This document shows, piece after piece, positions 10,298-18,878 of a DNA stretch of 64,000 bases. The position numbers and the translations under genes were made by a program. Source of the DNA: Idiomarina aquatica (GTDB lineage Bacteria > Pseudomonadota > Gammaproteobacteria > Enterobacterales > Alteromonadaceae). Numbering within the stretch: position 1 is the stretch's first letter; every line of letters starts with the position of its first letter. The stretch spans positions 248,001 to 312,000 of the forward strand of contig NZ_PIPS01000002.1 in assembly GCF_003987185.1 (NCBI RefSeq). Reading direction: 5' to 3'. A model generated the notes under the pieces. It ran no database searches and was not told the DNA's origin. It worked only from the letters and a program-made list of their open reading frames with translations.

Positions 10298-10327
10298 TTG
10301 TTTGAAATCCAATTAGCTGTCTAGAAT
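10298..10327 (+). promoter_or_regulatory. Possible sigma-70 promoter for the acyl-CoA dehydrogenase operon
   Basis: TTGTTT at 10298-10303 and TAGAAT at 10322-10327 are spaced by 18 bases and lie 30 bases before the start at 10358. The match is fair, not strong. Confidence 0.4.
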
Positions 10328-10357
10328 GGGTTATCGTTACTCATTGGGATCAGCATC

Positions 10358-11596
10358 ATGGACTTTTCCTACAGTCAGAAAACCAAAGATTATCTGCAAC
10401 GACTCGACCGCTTCATGCGCGAGTTTGTAGAGCCTTATGAAAGTCAGTATCAAAAAGAAAACTACCGCTTAAATGCCTCGCCAAACTGGCGCGATTGGCA
10501 AGTTCCCCCACGGGTTGAAGAACTCAAACAAATGGCCCGCGAGCAAGGGCTCTGGAATTTGTTTCTGCCGGACGAAGAACTGGGTGCCGGGCTGTCAACC
10601 TTGGAATACGCGCCGCTGGCAGAACGCATGGGCGGCAGCCTGCTGGCACCTGAAATTTTTAACTGTAATGCACCCGATACCGGCAATATGGAAGTGCTTT
10701 ATCACTTTGGCAATAAAGCGCAGCAAAAACGCTGGTTACAACCTCTACTTGACGGCGAAATACGGTCAGTATTTTGTATGACCGAGCCGGATGTGGCGTC
10801 GTCGGATGCCACCAATATGCAGACCACCATCGTCGCTGATGGTGACGAGTGGGTGATTAACGGGCGTAAGTGGTGGAGCACCGGCCTGGGGCATCCTAAC
10901 GCAGAGATCGCCATCGTCATGGGATTAACCGACGAAGAGGCGGATAAGCACCAGCGTCATTCTATGATTTTGGTACCGCTCAACAGCAGCGGCGTCACCA
11001 TTGAACGTATGTTACCGGCATTGGGCGAATACGATGCCCCCTATGGTCATGGTGAGGTGGTATTTGATCAGGTCAGAGTACCAAAAGATAACATCATTGT
11101 TGGCCCCGGCGCTGGTTTCAAAATTGCTCAAGGGCGCCTTGGTCCGGGTCGCATCCACCATTGCATGCGAGCGCTTGGCGCCGCCGAACGGGCATTGCAA
11201 TTGTTTATTGAGCGGGGCGTGTCACGCATCGCCTTTGGTCAACCGCTGTTAAAACTGGGCGGCAACACGGAGCGTTTGGCCGATTTACGGGTAGCTATCG
11301 ATCAGGCTCGTTTAATGACACTTTATGCCGCCTGGCAAATCGACAATATCGGCGCACTAAAAGCGATTAAGGAGATTTCGGCGATTAAATTGATTGCACC
11401 TTCGGTACTGCAAAAGGTGGTGGATGAAACCATGCAACTGTATGGCGGTGCGTCGATGTGCCACGATACGCCATTACCCGGACTGCTGGCGGTGGCGAAA
11501 TCGTTGCGTATTGCCGACGGCCCGGATGCGGTGCATCGGGCAACCATCGCCAAAGCCGAACTGAAACAATGGCAGGGACGACAACATGACAGTTGA
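10358..11596 (+). CDS. Acyl-CoA dehydrogenase, ACAD10/11-like
   Basis: 412-residue FAD enzyme. The FAD/substrate stretch FCMTEPDVASSDATNMQ, the INGRKWWSTG segment and APYGHGEVVFDQVRVP closely resemble the dehydrogenase part of human ACAD11 from memory, rather than ordinary chain-length-specific enzymes. C-terminal VDETMQLYGGASMCHDTPL is typical of the fold. In ACAD10/11 and in bacterial LvaC this subfamily works on 4-hydroxyacyl-CoA after phosphorylation by an APH-like kinase. Such a kinase follows here with an 11-base overlap, which supports the same chemistry, though the true substrate is unknown. Confidence 0.88.
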   Translation: MDFSYSQKTKDYLQRLDRFMREFVEPYESQYQKENYRLNASPNWRDWQVPPRVEELKQMAREQGLWNLFLPDEELGAGLSTLEYAPLAERMGGSLLAPEIFNCNAPDTGNMEVLYHFGNKAQQKRWLQPLLDGEIRSVFCMTEPDVASSDATNMQTTIVADGDEWVINGRKWWSTGLGHPNAEIAIVMGLTDEEADKHQRHSMILVPLNSSGVTIERMLPALGEYDAPYGHGEVVFDQVRVPKDNIIVGPGAGFKIAQGRLGPGRIHHCMRALGAAERALQLFIERGVSRIAFGQPLLKLGGNTERLADLRVAIDQARLMTLYAAWQIDNIGALKAIKEISAIKLIAPSVLQKVVDETMQLYGGASMCHDTPLPGLLAVAKSLRIADGPDAVHRATIAKAELKQWQGRQHDS

Positions 11597-12668
11597 TGTA
11601 TTGGACAAAGCCAGCGAAGTCAGAGACGAGGAAACACTGCCGGTGGCGGCACTGGATGCCTGGCTGGTAGAACATATCAAGGACGAGTTGCCGCAACCGC
11701 GCGGTGAGCTGAAGGTTACTCAATACACAGGCGGTGCATCGAACTGGACCTACCGGCTTGACTATGATGGACTGGCGTTGGTGTTACGACGCCCGCCGGC
11801 CGGTACCAAGGCAAAATCAGCCCATGACATGGGGCGCGAATATCGATTGCAGAAAAAATTGCGTCCGGCCTTTCCTTATGTGCCGAACATGTTGGCGCAT
11901 TGTACCGATGAGTCGGTGATTGGAGCCGAATTCTACGTGATGGAACACGTCAGTGGCATTATCCCGCGCCGGCGCTTCCCAAAGGGTCTTGAGTTGTCGC
12001 CGGAGCAGGCCAGACAGTTAAATCTGAACGCGCTGGATAAGCTGATTGAACTGCATCAGGTTGACTTAGACAGCACCGGATTGCGTAGTATTGCGAAAGG
12101 GGCTGGATACACCGAACGACAAATTAATGGCTGGTGCGGACGCTATCAAAAAGCGAAAACCTGGAATGTGTTTGGCGCCGAGCCGGTTATGCGCTGGTTG
12201 CAGGACAACAAGCCGGCGACGGAGACCATTTGTCTGACTCACAATGATTTTCGTTTAGACAACCTGATTTTGGATCCACAGCAGCCCACTGCCATCATCG
12301 GTATTCTCGACTGGGAGCTGGCAACTCTGGGCAACCCCTTGATGGATCTTGGTAATGCGCTTGCGTACTGGATTGAGGCCGGTGACGATCGTATCGCACG
12401 GGCGACAAAACGTCAGCCAAGTGATTATCCCGGCATGCTGACTCGTCAGCAAATCATTGAATACTATTGCGAGAAAACCGGGGTTAACGTTGATGATTTC
12501 GCGTTTTATGAAGTCTTCGGACTGTTTCGTTTAGCGGTCATTGCACAGCAGATCTATTACCGTTACCACCACAAACAGACTCGCAACAAAACCTTTAAAA
12601 ACTTTTGGTTTTTAGTGAATTACTTGCTGTGGCGGTGTCGTCGACGGATTGCACAACAGCCAAAATAA
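11586..12668 (+). CDS. APH-family phosphotransferase, ACAD10/11 kinase-like
   Basis: 360 residues with an aminoglycoside-phosphotransferase fold. The nucleotide-binding N lobe contains YTGGASNWTYRL and VLRRPPAG; EFYVMEHVSG is the hinge; the catalytic loop is THNDFRLDN and the metal site is ILDWELATLG. This arrangement resembles the N-terminal kinase part of human ACAD11 and LvaA of the Pseudomonas levulinate pathway. It is therefore more likely a hydroxyacyl-CoA kinase than an antibiotic-resistance enzyme. It overlaps the acyl-CoA dehydrogenase by 11 bases and is followed after 27 bases by an SDR. Confidence 0.85.
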   Translation: MTVDVLDKASEVRDEETLPVAALDAWLVEHIKDELPQPRGELKVTQYTGGASNWTYRLDYDGLALVLRRPPAGTKAKSAHDMGREYRLQKKLRPAFPYVPNMLAHCTDESVIGAEFYVMEHVSGIIPRRRFPKGLELSPEQARQLNLNALDKLIELHQVDLDSTGLRSIAKGAGYTERQINGWCGRYQKAKTWNVFGAEPVMRWLQDNKPATETICLTHNDFRLDNLILDPQQPTAIIGILDWELATLGNPLMDLGNALAYWIEAGDDRIARATKRQPSDYPGMLTRQQIIEYYCEKTGVNVDDFAFYEVFGLFRLAVIAQQIYYRYHHKQTRNKTFKNFWFLVNYLLWRCRRRIAQQPK

Positions 12669-12695
12669 TAACAATTAAAAGAGACATGGACTGAT

Positions 12696-13466
12696 ATGGA
12701 ACAACAGCGTAACACCATTTTGATTACTGGAGCCAGTTCGGGGTTGGGCGAGGGCATGGCGCGGGAATTCGCCAAACAGGGAAAAAATCTGTGCCTGTGC
12801 GCCCGCCGCATTGACCGTCTGCAACAACTGCAAACTGAACTGCAGCAGAGCTATCCTGCCATCAAGGTCGGGATAAAGGTGCTGGATGTGAATCAACACG
12901 ACGACGTGTTTCGTGTGTTTGATGAATTTAAACAGGAATTTGGTCAAATTGACCGTTTTATCATCAATGCCGGAATGGGCAAGGGGGCGGCGCTCGGAAC
13001 CGGTTACTTTCAGGCCAATAAGGCAACCGCAGAAACCAATTTTGTTGCCGCCTTGGCACAATGCGAAGCTGCTATGACCATACTGCGGGACCAGCAGCAG
13101 GGGCACTTAGTCACCATTTCTTCGATGAGCGCGTTTCGAGGTATGCCGCGGGCTATGACCGTTTATGCCGCGACCAAAGCCGGACTGGCGTCACTGACCG
13201 AAGGCATTCGGGCAGACTTGATGAAAAGTTATGGCAGTAACAGCCCAATCAAAGTGAGTACCATTTATCCGGGCTACATTCGTTCGGAAATCAATGAAAA
13301 GGTGAAAAACACACCCTTCATGGTCGACACCGAAACCGGTTGCCGACTGCTGGCTGCGGCCATTAATAAGGAACCGGTTAAAGCCTATGTGCCGCGCTGG
13401 CCATGGGCGTTGATGGCCTTTTTAATGAAGCGGCTGCCGCTTAAGTGGGTGCTAAAACTGACTTAA
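12696..13466 (+). CDS. SDR family oxidoreductase
   Basis: 256-residue classical short-chain dehydrogenase. TGASSGLGEG (residues about 11-20) is the glycine-rich NAD(P) motif, ARRIDRL follows the second strand with arginines that suggest NADP preference, NAGMG replaces NNAG, and the catalytic triad is S in TISSMSA with YAATK. It ends with a hydrophobic, basic tail that may touch the membrane. As the third gene after the ACAD11-like dehydrogenase and kinase, it may interconvert keto- and hydroxyacyl-CoA, as LvaD does; this is inferred from context. Its stop overlaps the convergent gene's stop by four bases. Confidence 0.85.
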   Translation: MEQQRNTILITGASSGLGEGMAREFAKQGKNLCLCARRIDRLQQLQTELQQSYPAIKVGIKVLDVNQHDDVFRVFDEFKQEFGQIDRFIINAGMGKGAALGTGYFQANKATAETNFVAALAQCEAAMTILRDQQQGHLVTISSMSAFRGMPRAMTVYAATKAGLASLTEGIRADLMKSYGSNSPIKVSTIYPGYIRSEINEKVKNTPFMVDTETGCRLLAAAINKEPVKAYVPRWPWALMAFLMKRLPLKWVLKLT

Positions 13467-13921
13467 TCGCTGCGGCAGCTGGCGCTGGGTTGGTTGTCAA
13501 TATCGACCGCCAGTGTCTGGCTTTGGCCATTCAGGTCTTTGTAAATAAAGACCGGCTCGGCCAAATTCATTTCGCCCTTATCACCATCGTGTGCCACATG
13601 CAGTGTCTGCCGCTCTAACGTCAGTTGCAGGCACTGCGGTGAGGTGGTGGTCAGCATTCGTTGCCAGCGATCCGACGCCGGTTCAACCAGCCAAAGCTCA
13701 TGTCCCTGCCAGCTTTTGTTGCTGCCTCGCTGACAATAATAGTGATGAATTTCGGCCGCGTTTTCCTCGGTTTGCAGCAAGCGTTGCATACTGCAGTCGG
13801 TGTCGTTGGGCAGCGGCGGTTCCATCGCCGTGTACTGGTATACGATGACGCTGGTCACGATAAGTGCAAAGGTTGCACCGGCAGCGAGCAAAATTAGGGC
13901 AACTTTTTTTATCAGGCTCAT
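13463..13921 (-). CDS. Hypothetical membrane-anchored protein
   Basis: 152 residues, not recognised. One N-terminal hydrophobic helix (about 7-30) follows a KK pair and probably anchors an exported domain. That domain has four cysteines (in NDTDCSMQ, HYYCQRG, SPQCLQ and SASCRSD), enough for two disulfides if periplasmic. No catalytic motif is visible. It is transcribed towards the SDR gene, with the two stop codons overlapping by four bases. Confidence 0.7.
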   Translation of the reverse strand: MSLIKKVALILLAAGATFALIVTSVIVYQYTAMEPPLPNDTDCSMQRLLQTEENAAEIHHYYCQRGSNKSWQGHELWLVEPASDRWQRMLTTTSPQCLQLTLERQTLHVAHDGDKGEMNLAEPVFIYKDLNGQSQTLAVDIDNQPSASCRSD

Positions 13922-14001
13922 GTGTTGTAAAACTTTTATGGTAATGGAAAAGACGCTATCGTAATGCTACGACCAAAGAACAATAACAACAAGGAGTCTT
14001 T

Positions 14002-14262
14002 ATGTGGCAACGTGTATCCGCCATCTTAATTACCATCATTGGCTTACTGATGGCCGTATTGGGCGTAGTCAGTGAAAACGACTCGAGCATCCGAATTATC
14101 GGTGCGGTGATTATGTTGGCAGGTGTTATCTGGTTATATCGACAACCACTGCCTTCCAAACAGCATTCGGGGGATATCCCGCCGCTGCGTTGGTATCAAT
14201 CACCGTTATTGTGGCTCCCGATCATCGCTATTGTTTTATTTTTAATCAGCTTGGCACTGTAG
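14002..14262 (+). CDS. Small membrane protein, unknown function
   Basis: 86 residues with a clear AAGGAG ribosome site seven bases before the ATG. Three predicted membrane helices: about 4-25, 32-47 and 67-86, joined by a short polar loop containing KQHSGDIPPLRWY. I do not recognise a family. It lies 13 bases before another small membrane protein and, with it, upstream of pxpABC, so it may belong to the same transcript. Confidence 0.7.
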   Translation: MWQRVSAILITIIGLLMAVLGVVSENDSSIRIIGAVIMLAGVIWLYRQPLPSKQHSGDIPPLRWYQSPLLWLPIIAIVLFLISLAL

Positions 14263-14275
14263 GACCCAGCTTACA

Positions 14276-14671
14276 ATGAATCTATCGAAACGTATTGTGA
14301 TATTAGCCGGCGCTGTCGGCCTGTTTTTTTACACCGCCACACAGGATCAGTTGGTGGCCTCTATCGCCGATTATCAACTGGGTTGGTATAAGCTTGGCGT
14401 ACCCATCGCCTGGGGATTGGTGTTGGGGGGCTTATTTGCCTTATTAAAGTTGCAGCGGCTGGAATCCTGGCTTGGACCCATAACCTTGGTTGCGCAGGGC
14501 ATTACGACGATGGGACTGACCGGTGCGGCAGCCATTTTCGCCAAGCACCAGTTGTTGGTGTTGATGCTACCATCGTTGCAAATTGCCACCATCGGTATCG
14601 GTCTGTACCTGTTTTGTGTCAGTTTTACGCGCCTGCTCGGCGATGTCGAAGCGCGTAAAAAAGGCTCTTGA
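14276..14671 (+). CDS. Small membrane protein, unknown function
   Basis: 131 residues with about four hydrophobic segments (roughly 8-24, 35-60, 68-90, 97-120) and a basic tail ending EARKKGS. No family is recognised. It follows the 86-residue membrane protein after 13 bases and ends 20 bases before pxpA. The arrangement suggests an operon, so a role in membrane association or transport linked to 5-oxoproline use is possible but unproven. Confidence 0.7.
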   Translation: MNLSKRIVILAGAVGLFFYTATQDQLVASIADYQLGWYKLGVPIAWGLVLGGLFALLKLQRLESWLGPITLVAQGITTMGLTGAAAIFAKHQLLVLMLPSLQIATIGIGLYLFCVSFTRLLGDVEARKKGS

Positions 14672-14691
14672 TTTGTGCTAGACTGGCTGAC

Positions 14692-15471
14692 ATGAATACG
14701 ACAAAGATTGCGTTAAACGCCGACATTGGTGAAAGTTTCGGCGCCTGGCAAATGGGCGCTGATGATTTACTCATGCCACACATTGACTGGGCCAATATCG
14801 CCTGTGGTTTTCACGCGTCCGATCCGCTGACCATGCTCAATACGGTTAAGCTGGCGAAACAGCACGAGGTGGTCATTGGCGCGCACCCGGCGTATCCGGA
14901 TTTGGTCGGCTTCGGACGGCGGCATATGGCCTGCAAGCCCGATGAAATTACCGCCATGGTGCAATACCAGGTAGGCGCGTTGCAAGCGATAGCGGCCGGT
15001 CAGGGGACCACGGTTGACTACGTCAAACCCCACGGTGCGCTGTATAACGACATGCTGAGTGACGGACAGACTTTTGATGCCGTCTGCGCCGCCGTTGCAG
15101 CCTTACAACAACAGCGCAGCGAACCGCTGCCACTGATGATCATGGCAACACCGGAGAATCATGCGTGGCAACAACGGGCAGAGACTCAGGGAATTACGCT
15201 GATTTTTGAGGGCTTTGCGGATCGCGCTTATGACGATAACGGACGCTTGCGTTCACGCCAGTTCAGTGATGCCGTGTATCAAAATGATGAGCAAATTTTG
15301 GAGCAGGGACGGCGTTTTAGCCAAGGTGAAGCTATCGTCAGCATCACCGGTAAACCCCTCAACATCCGCATCGATTCGTTGTGCGTGCATGGGGATAATC
15401 CGAGCGCCATTAACACCATCGAAAAACTTCGCACACTGATTCACGGAGACGAGTCACAGGAGCGCGGTTGA
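14692..15471 (+). CDS. pxpA: 5-oxoprolinase subunit A
   Basis: 259 residues, LamB/YcsF family. With PxpB and PxpC it opens 5-oxoproline (pyroglutamate) to glutamate using ATP. Family signatures are ALNADIGESFG at the N terminus, IACGFHASDP, VIGAHPAYPDLVGFGRR and VKPHGALYND. The ATG at 14692 is preferred to the TTG at 14668 because the family starts about here, though no strong ribosome site is visible. pxpB follows after one base. Confidence 0.93.
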   Translation: MNTTKIALNADIGESFGAWQMGADDLLMPHIDWANIACGFHASDPLTMLNTVKLAKQHEVVIGAHPAYPDLVGFGRRHMACKPDEITAMVQYQVGALQAIAAGQGTTVDYVKPHGALYNDMLSDGQTFDAVCAAVAALQQQRSEPLPLMIMATPENHAWQQRAETQGITLIFEGFADRAYDDNGRLRSRQFSDAVYQNDEQILEQGRRFSQGEAIVSITGKPLNIRIDSLCVHGDNPSAINTIEKLRTLIHGDESQERG

Positions 15472-15472
15472 C

Positions 15473-16180
15473 ATGACTGAGTCGTCTTACCCTAAGGTAT
15501 TGAACGCCGGTGCTGACGCGGTAATGGTTTGCTTCAGTGATCGTATTGAAGAGGCCGCGAATGAGCGGGTAACGGCATTGCAGCAACAATTACTGCACAG
15601 TGCGTTACCGCTAACCGATATGGTGCCGGCTTACTCGACCCTGATGCTGTACTATGATGTGACACAGCTGTCAGAAGCGGCGCTACGCCAAGCGCTCGAA
15701 CCCATGTTGCAGGATGTCAACGACGCGCCAAGCGCGGAGGGCAGCCTGCACACTCTGGACGTTTATTATGGGGATGACGTTGGTCCGGACTGGCAGCGGG
15801 TGATGGATTCACATCATCTTAGCAAACAGGAATTGATCGAAAAACACACCGCTCAGCCGTTCCGGGTGTTTGCACTCGGGTTCGCGCCGGGGTTCGGTTA
15901 CATGGGCATTCTTCCTGAGGCTTTGGTGACTCCGAGGTTGCAACGTCCACGTGAAAAAATACCGGCGGGCAGCGTCGCTGTGGCCGAGCAGCAAACCGCC
16001 GTTTATCCGGTCGACTCGCCCGGTGGCTGGAACATCATCGGCCGCACAGCAACCCCCTTGTATCAACCGGAACAAGGTATTTTGAGTGCCTTCGAGGTTG
16101 GTGACTACGTGCAGTTTCGAGCGATATCCCGACAGCAGTTTATTGAGCAGGGGGGAAATCCGGAGGCGCTGCATGATTGA
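15473..16180 (+). CDS. pxpB: 5-oxoprolinase subunit B
   Basis: 235 residues, KipI/carboxyltransferase domain 1 family. The hallmark FALGFAPGFGYMGILP and the C-terminal SPGGWNIIGRT stretch, which ends in a PLYQP-type segment, are present. It pairs with PxpC to form the ATP-dependent part of 5-oxoprolinase; the Bacillus homologue KipI also inhibits a sporulation kinase, which is not relevant here. It starts one base after pxpA and its last eight bases overlap pxpC, so the subunits are translationally coupled. Confidence 0.93.
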   Translation: MTESSYPKVLNAGADAVMVCFSDRIEEAANERVTALQQQLLHSALPLTDMVPAYSTLMLYYDVTQLSEAALRQALEPMLQDVNDAPSAEGSLHTLDVYYGDDVGPDWQRVMDSHHLSKQELIEKHTAQPFRVFALGFAPGFGYMGILPEALVTPRLQRPREKIPAGSVAVAEQQTAVYPVDSPGGWNIIGRTATPLYQPEQGILSAFEVGDYVQFRAISRQQFIEQGGNPEALHD

Positions 16181-17111
16181 AGTGATTGAACCCGGTCTGT
16201 ACATGACGCTGCAGGATTTTGGTCGCTTCGGGTATCTCAGCAAAGGCTTGACCCGTGGCGGGCCGGCCGATGAACACGCGTTTTTATGGGCCAACAAATT
16301 GGTGGGTAACCGCTTTGACGCGGCACAACTGGAGATCACCCTGGGTGGCGCCCGCATACGCTTTACTGAGCCAACGCATTTTTCGGTTTGCGGTGCCGAT
16401 GCCAAACTAAGCCTGGACGAACAACCGCTTAATAGTTGGCAAAGTCACAGCGCAACCGCTGGTCAAACTCTGCACATCGGGCAGGCACAGGCGGGGTTGC
16501 GGATTTATCTGGCGGTTGCCGGCGGGTTTCAGGCGGAACCGCAGTGGGGCAGTGTCGCAACCGTGGTACGGGAGAAAATCGGCGGCATTCATCAAAATGG
16601 CCAGCCACTTGGATCCGGCGCAACCTTGAACACCGAAAAGAGCACGGCGGATATTGATCGGCGGGTGCCTTGGCAGTATCGTCCCGACTATTCGAAAACA
16701 CCAACGTTGGGACTGATTCCCGGCAATCAGTATGAGCAGTTTCCGGATACCGTTCGCGAGGCGTTTTGTTATAACGATTTTACCGTAGACAGCAGCAGTA
16801 ATCGCATGGGCGTGCGACTGAAAGGCCATAGCTTAAGCTATCAGGGCAAAGGCATTGTGTCCGAGGGCATTAACATCGGCTCTGTGCAAGTACCGCCCAA
16901 CGGCGAACCGATCATTATGTTATGTGATCGTCAGACGCTCGGCGGCTATCCCAAGCTTGGTACCATCAGTCCACTGGATGTCAGCCGGTTGGCGCAATGT
17001 CGGCCCGGCGATCAGGTGCGCTTCACCCGCGTGACGATAGAGCAGGTGCAACAACAATTAGCGCGTTACTACCGCTTTTTTGATGTGCAGCTAGCTTGTC
17101 AGAACGCCTAG
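16173..17111 (+). CDS. pxpC: 5-oxoprolinase subunit C
   Basis: 312 residues, KipA/carboxyltransferase domain 2 family. The N terminus MIEVIEPGLYMTLQDFGR and GLTRGGPADEHAF are characteristic, as are NRMGVRLKG, EGINIGSVQVPPNG and LGGYPKLGTI. The ATG at 16173 overlaps the pxpB stop by eight bases and fits the family start; an upstream in-frame start at 16086 would intrude far into pxpB. It ends the pxp operon; no clear terminator is seen before glnS. Confidence 0.93.
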   Translation: MIEVIEPGLYMTLQDFGRFGYLSKGLTRGGPADEHAFLWANKLVGNRFDAAQLEITLGGARIRFTEPTHFSVCGADAKLSLDEQPLNSWQSHSATAGQTLHIGQAQAGLRIYLAVAGGFQAEPQWGSVATVVREKIGGIHQNGQPLGSGATLNTEKSTADIDRRVPWQYRPDYSKTPTLGLIPGNQYEQFPDTVREAFCYNDFTVDSSSNRMGVRLKGHSLSYQGKGIVSEGINIGSVQVPPNGEPIIMLCDRQTLGGYPKLGTISPLDVSRLAQCRPGDQVRFTRVTIEQVQQQLARYYRFFDVQLACQNA

Positions 17112-17176
17112 AAACTGCGATCATAGCGCGATACTTATCATTCTGAATGTAGCTTGTAGTTGGAGATTCTAATCTA

Positions 17177-18868
17177 ATGGCAGATACCGAACACCGGCCG
17201 AGTAATTTTATTCGTCAAATTATTGATAAAGATTTGGCTTCGGGTAAGCATGACTCGGTGAAAACACGTTTTCCCCCTGAGCCGAACGGCTTTTTGCATA
17301 TAGGTCATGCGAAGTCGATTGTCCTGAATTTCGGTATTGCTGAAGACTATAACGGTACCTGTAATTTACGGTTTGATGATACCAACCCGCTGAAAGAGAA
17401 GGTCGACTATGTCGAGTCGATTAAAAAGGACGTTGCCTGGTTAGGTTATGAGTGGGATGGTGAGCCTAAGTACTCATCCAATTACTTTGACCAGTTGCAC
17501 GCCTATGCGGTTGAGTTGATTGAGAAAGGCCTAGCCTACGTTGACTTCTCTGATCAAGAAACCATGCGCGAAATGCGTGGCACACTGAAAGAGCCGGGCA
17601 AAAACAGCCCTTATCGGGACACGCCTGCGGCGGAGAACCTGGCATTGTTCCAGCGCATGACCGCCGGTGAATTTAAAGAAGGCGAATGTTCGTTACGGGC
17701 AAAAATTGATATGAGCTCGCCGTTCATGTGTATGCGCGATCCGGTGATTTACCGTGTGCGCTTTGCTCATCATCACCAAACCGGTGATAAATGGTGTGTT
17801 TATCCGATGTATGACTTTACTCATTGTATCTCGGATGCGCTGGAAGGTATTACCCACTCACTGTGCACGTTGGAGTTCCAGGATAACCGCCGTTTGTACG
17901 ACTGGGTGTTGGATAACATCAGCATTGACTGTCATCCACAGCAAATTGAGTTTTCGCGTCTGAATCTGCAGTATGCGGTGATGAGTAAACGCATCATCAA
18001 TACGCTGGTGGAAGAGCACAAAGTCAGTGGCTGGGATGATCCGCGCGTACCGAGCATTGCTGGTTTACGTCGCCGTGGTTATACACCGGCTTCCATTCGT
18101 GAGTTTTGTCGCCGTATCGGTGTCACCAAGATGGATAACCAGGTCGAAATGAGTATGCTCGAGGCCTGTATCCGTGATGACTTAAACGAGAATGCACCGC
18201 GGGCAATGGCGGTAATGGATCCGATTAAGCTGGTGATTGAAAACTACCCGGATGATGCAACAGAATCGTTAGAAGCGCCAAATCACCCGAACAAACCCGA
18301 GATGGGAACTCGTCAGGTGACCTTCAGTAAAACGTTGTACATTGAACGTGAGGACTTCCGTGAATCGGCTAATAAAAAGTTCAAGCGTTTGGTGTTGGAT
18401 AAAGAAGTCCGGTTGCGTAACGCTTACGTGGTCCGTGCGGATCGTGTTGAAAAAGATGCGGACGGCAACATCACCACCGTGTACTGCAGTTATGATGCGG
18501 ATACCTTGGGTAAAGATCCTGCCGATGGCCGTAAAGTCAAAGGTGTGATTCACTGGGTTTCAGCAGCAACCGCTGTGCCTGCTGAGTTCCGTGTCTACGA
18601 CCGGTTGTTCCAGGTGCCTAACCCGGCTGCGGAAGAGGATCTGTTTGCCGCTCTTAATCCGGAGTCATTGGTTATCAAAAATGGCTTTGTCGAAGCGAAC
18701 CTGGCACAGGCAAAGGTGCAACAAGCCTATCAGTTTGAACGTTTAGGCTATTACTGTCTGGATCAGGACGCCGAGCAAGAAGGGCGTTTGATCTTTAACC
18801 AGACGGTTGGTCTGCGCGACAGTTGGGCTAAAATCGAACAACAACAAGACGACAAAGCGGCCAGTTAG
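17177..18868 (+). CDS. glnS: Glutaminyl-tRNA synthetase
   Basis: 563 residues, class I synthetase charging tRNA-Gln. The HIGH motif is in [13 protein letters not shown] and the KMSKS-equivalent is VMSKR. IRFDDTNP-like [11 protein letters not shown] and the C-terminal anticodon-binding beta-barrel ([29 protein letters not shown]) are complete. Length is close to E. coli GlnS (554). It has its own 65-base leader; the stop codon lies inside the loop of a hairpin at 18852-18878 that probably terminates both this gene and the convergent one. Confidence 0.96.
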   Translation: MADTEHRPSNFIRQIIDKDLASGKHDSVKTRFPPEPNGFLHIGHAKSIVLNFGIAEDYNGTCNLRFDDTNPLKEKVDYVESIKKDVAWLGYEWDGEPKYSSNYFDQLHAYAVELIEKGLAYVDFSDQETMREMRGTLKEPGKNSPYRDTPAAENLALFQRMTAGEFKEGECSLRAKIDMSSPFMCMRDPVIYRVRFAHHHQTGDKWCVYPMYDFTHCISDALEGITHSLCTLEFQDNRRLYDWVLDNISIDCHPQQIEFSRLNLQYAVMSKRIINTLVEEHKVSGWDDPRVPSIAGLRRRGYTPASIREFCRRIGVTKMDNQVEMSMLEACIRDDLNENAPRAMAVMDPIKLVIENYPDDATESLEAPNHPNKPEMGTRQVTFSKTLYIEREDFRESANKKFKRLVLDKEVRLRNAYVVRADRVEKDADGNITTVYCSYDADTLGKDPADGRKVKGVIHWVSAATAVPAEFRVYDRLFQVPNPAAEEDLFAALNPESLVIKNGFVEANLAQAKVQQAYQFERLGYYCLDQDAEQEGRLIFNQTVGLRDSWAKIEQQQDDKAAS

Positions 18869-18878
18869 GCCGCTTTGT
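18852..18878. terminator. Bidirectional hairpin at the glnS 3' end
   Basis: ACAAAGCGGCC (18852-18862) and GGCCGCTTTGT (18868-18878) form a perfect 11-bp inverted repeat with loop AGTTA. The glnS TAG stop begins in the loop. The T-rich flanks are modest on both sides. It lies between convergent genes. Confidence 0.7.

Noticed and set aside
11586-12668. Aminoglycoside resistance gene
   Set aside because: The APH fold matches the ACAD10/11 kinase branch and sits with an ACAD11-like dehydrogenase, not a resistance cassette.
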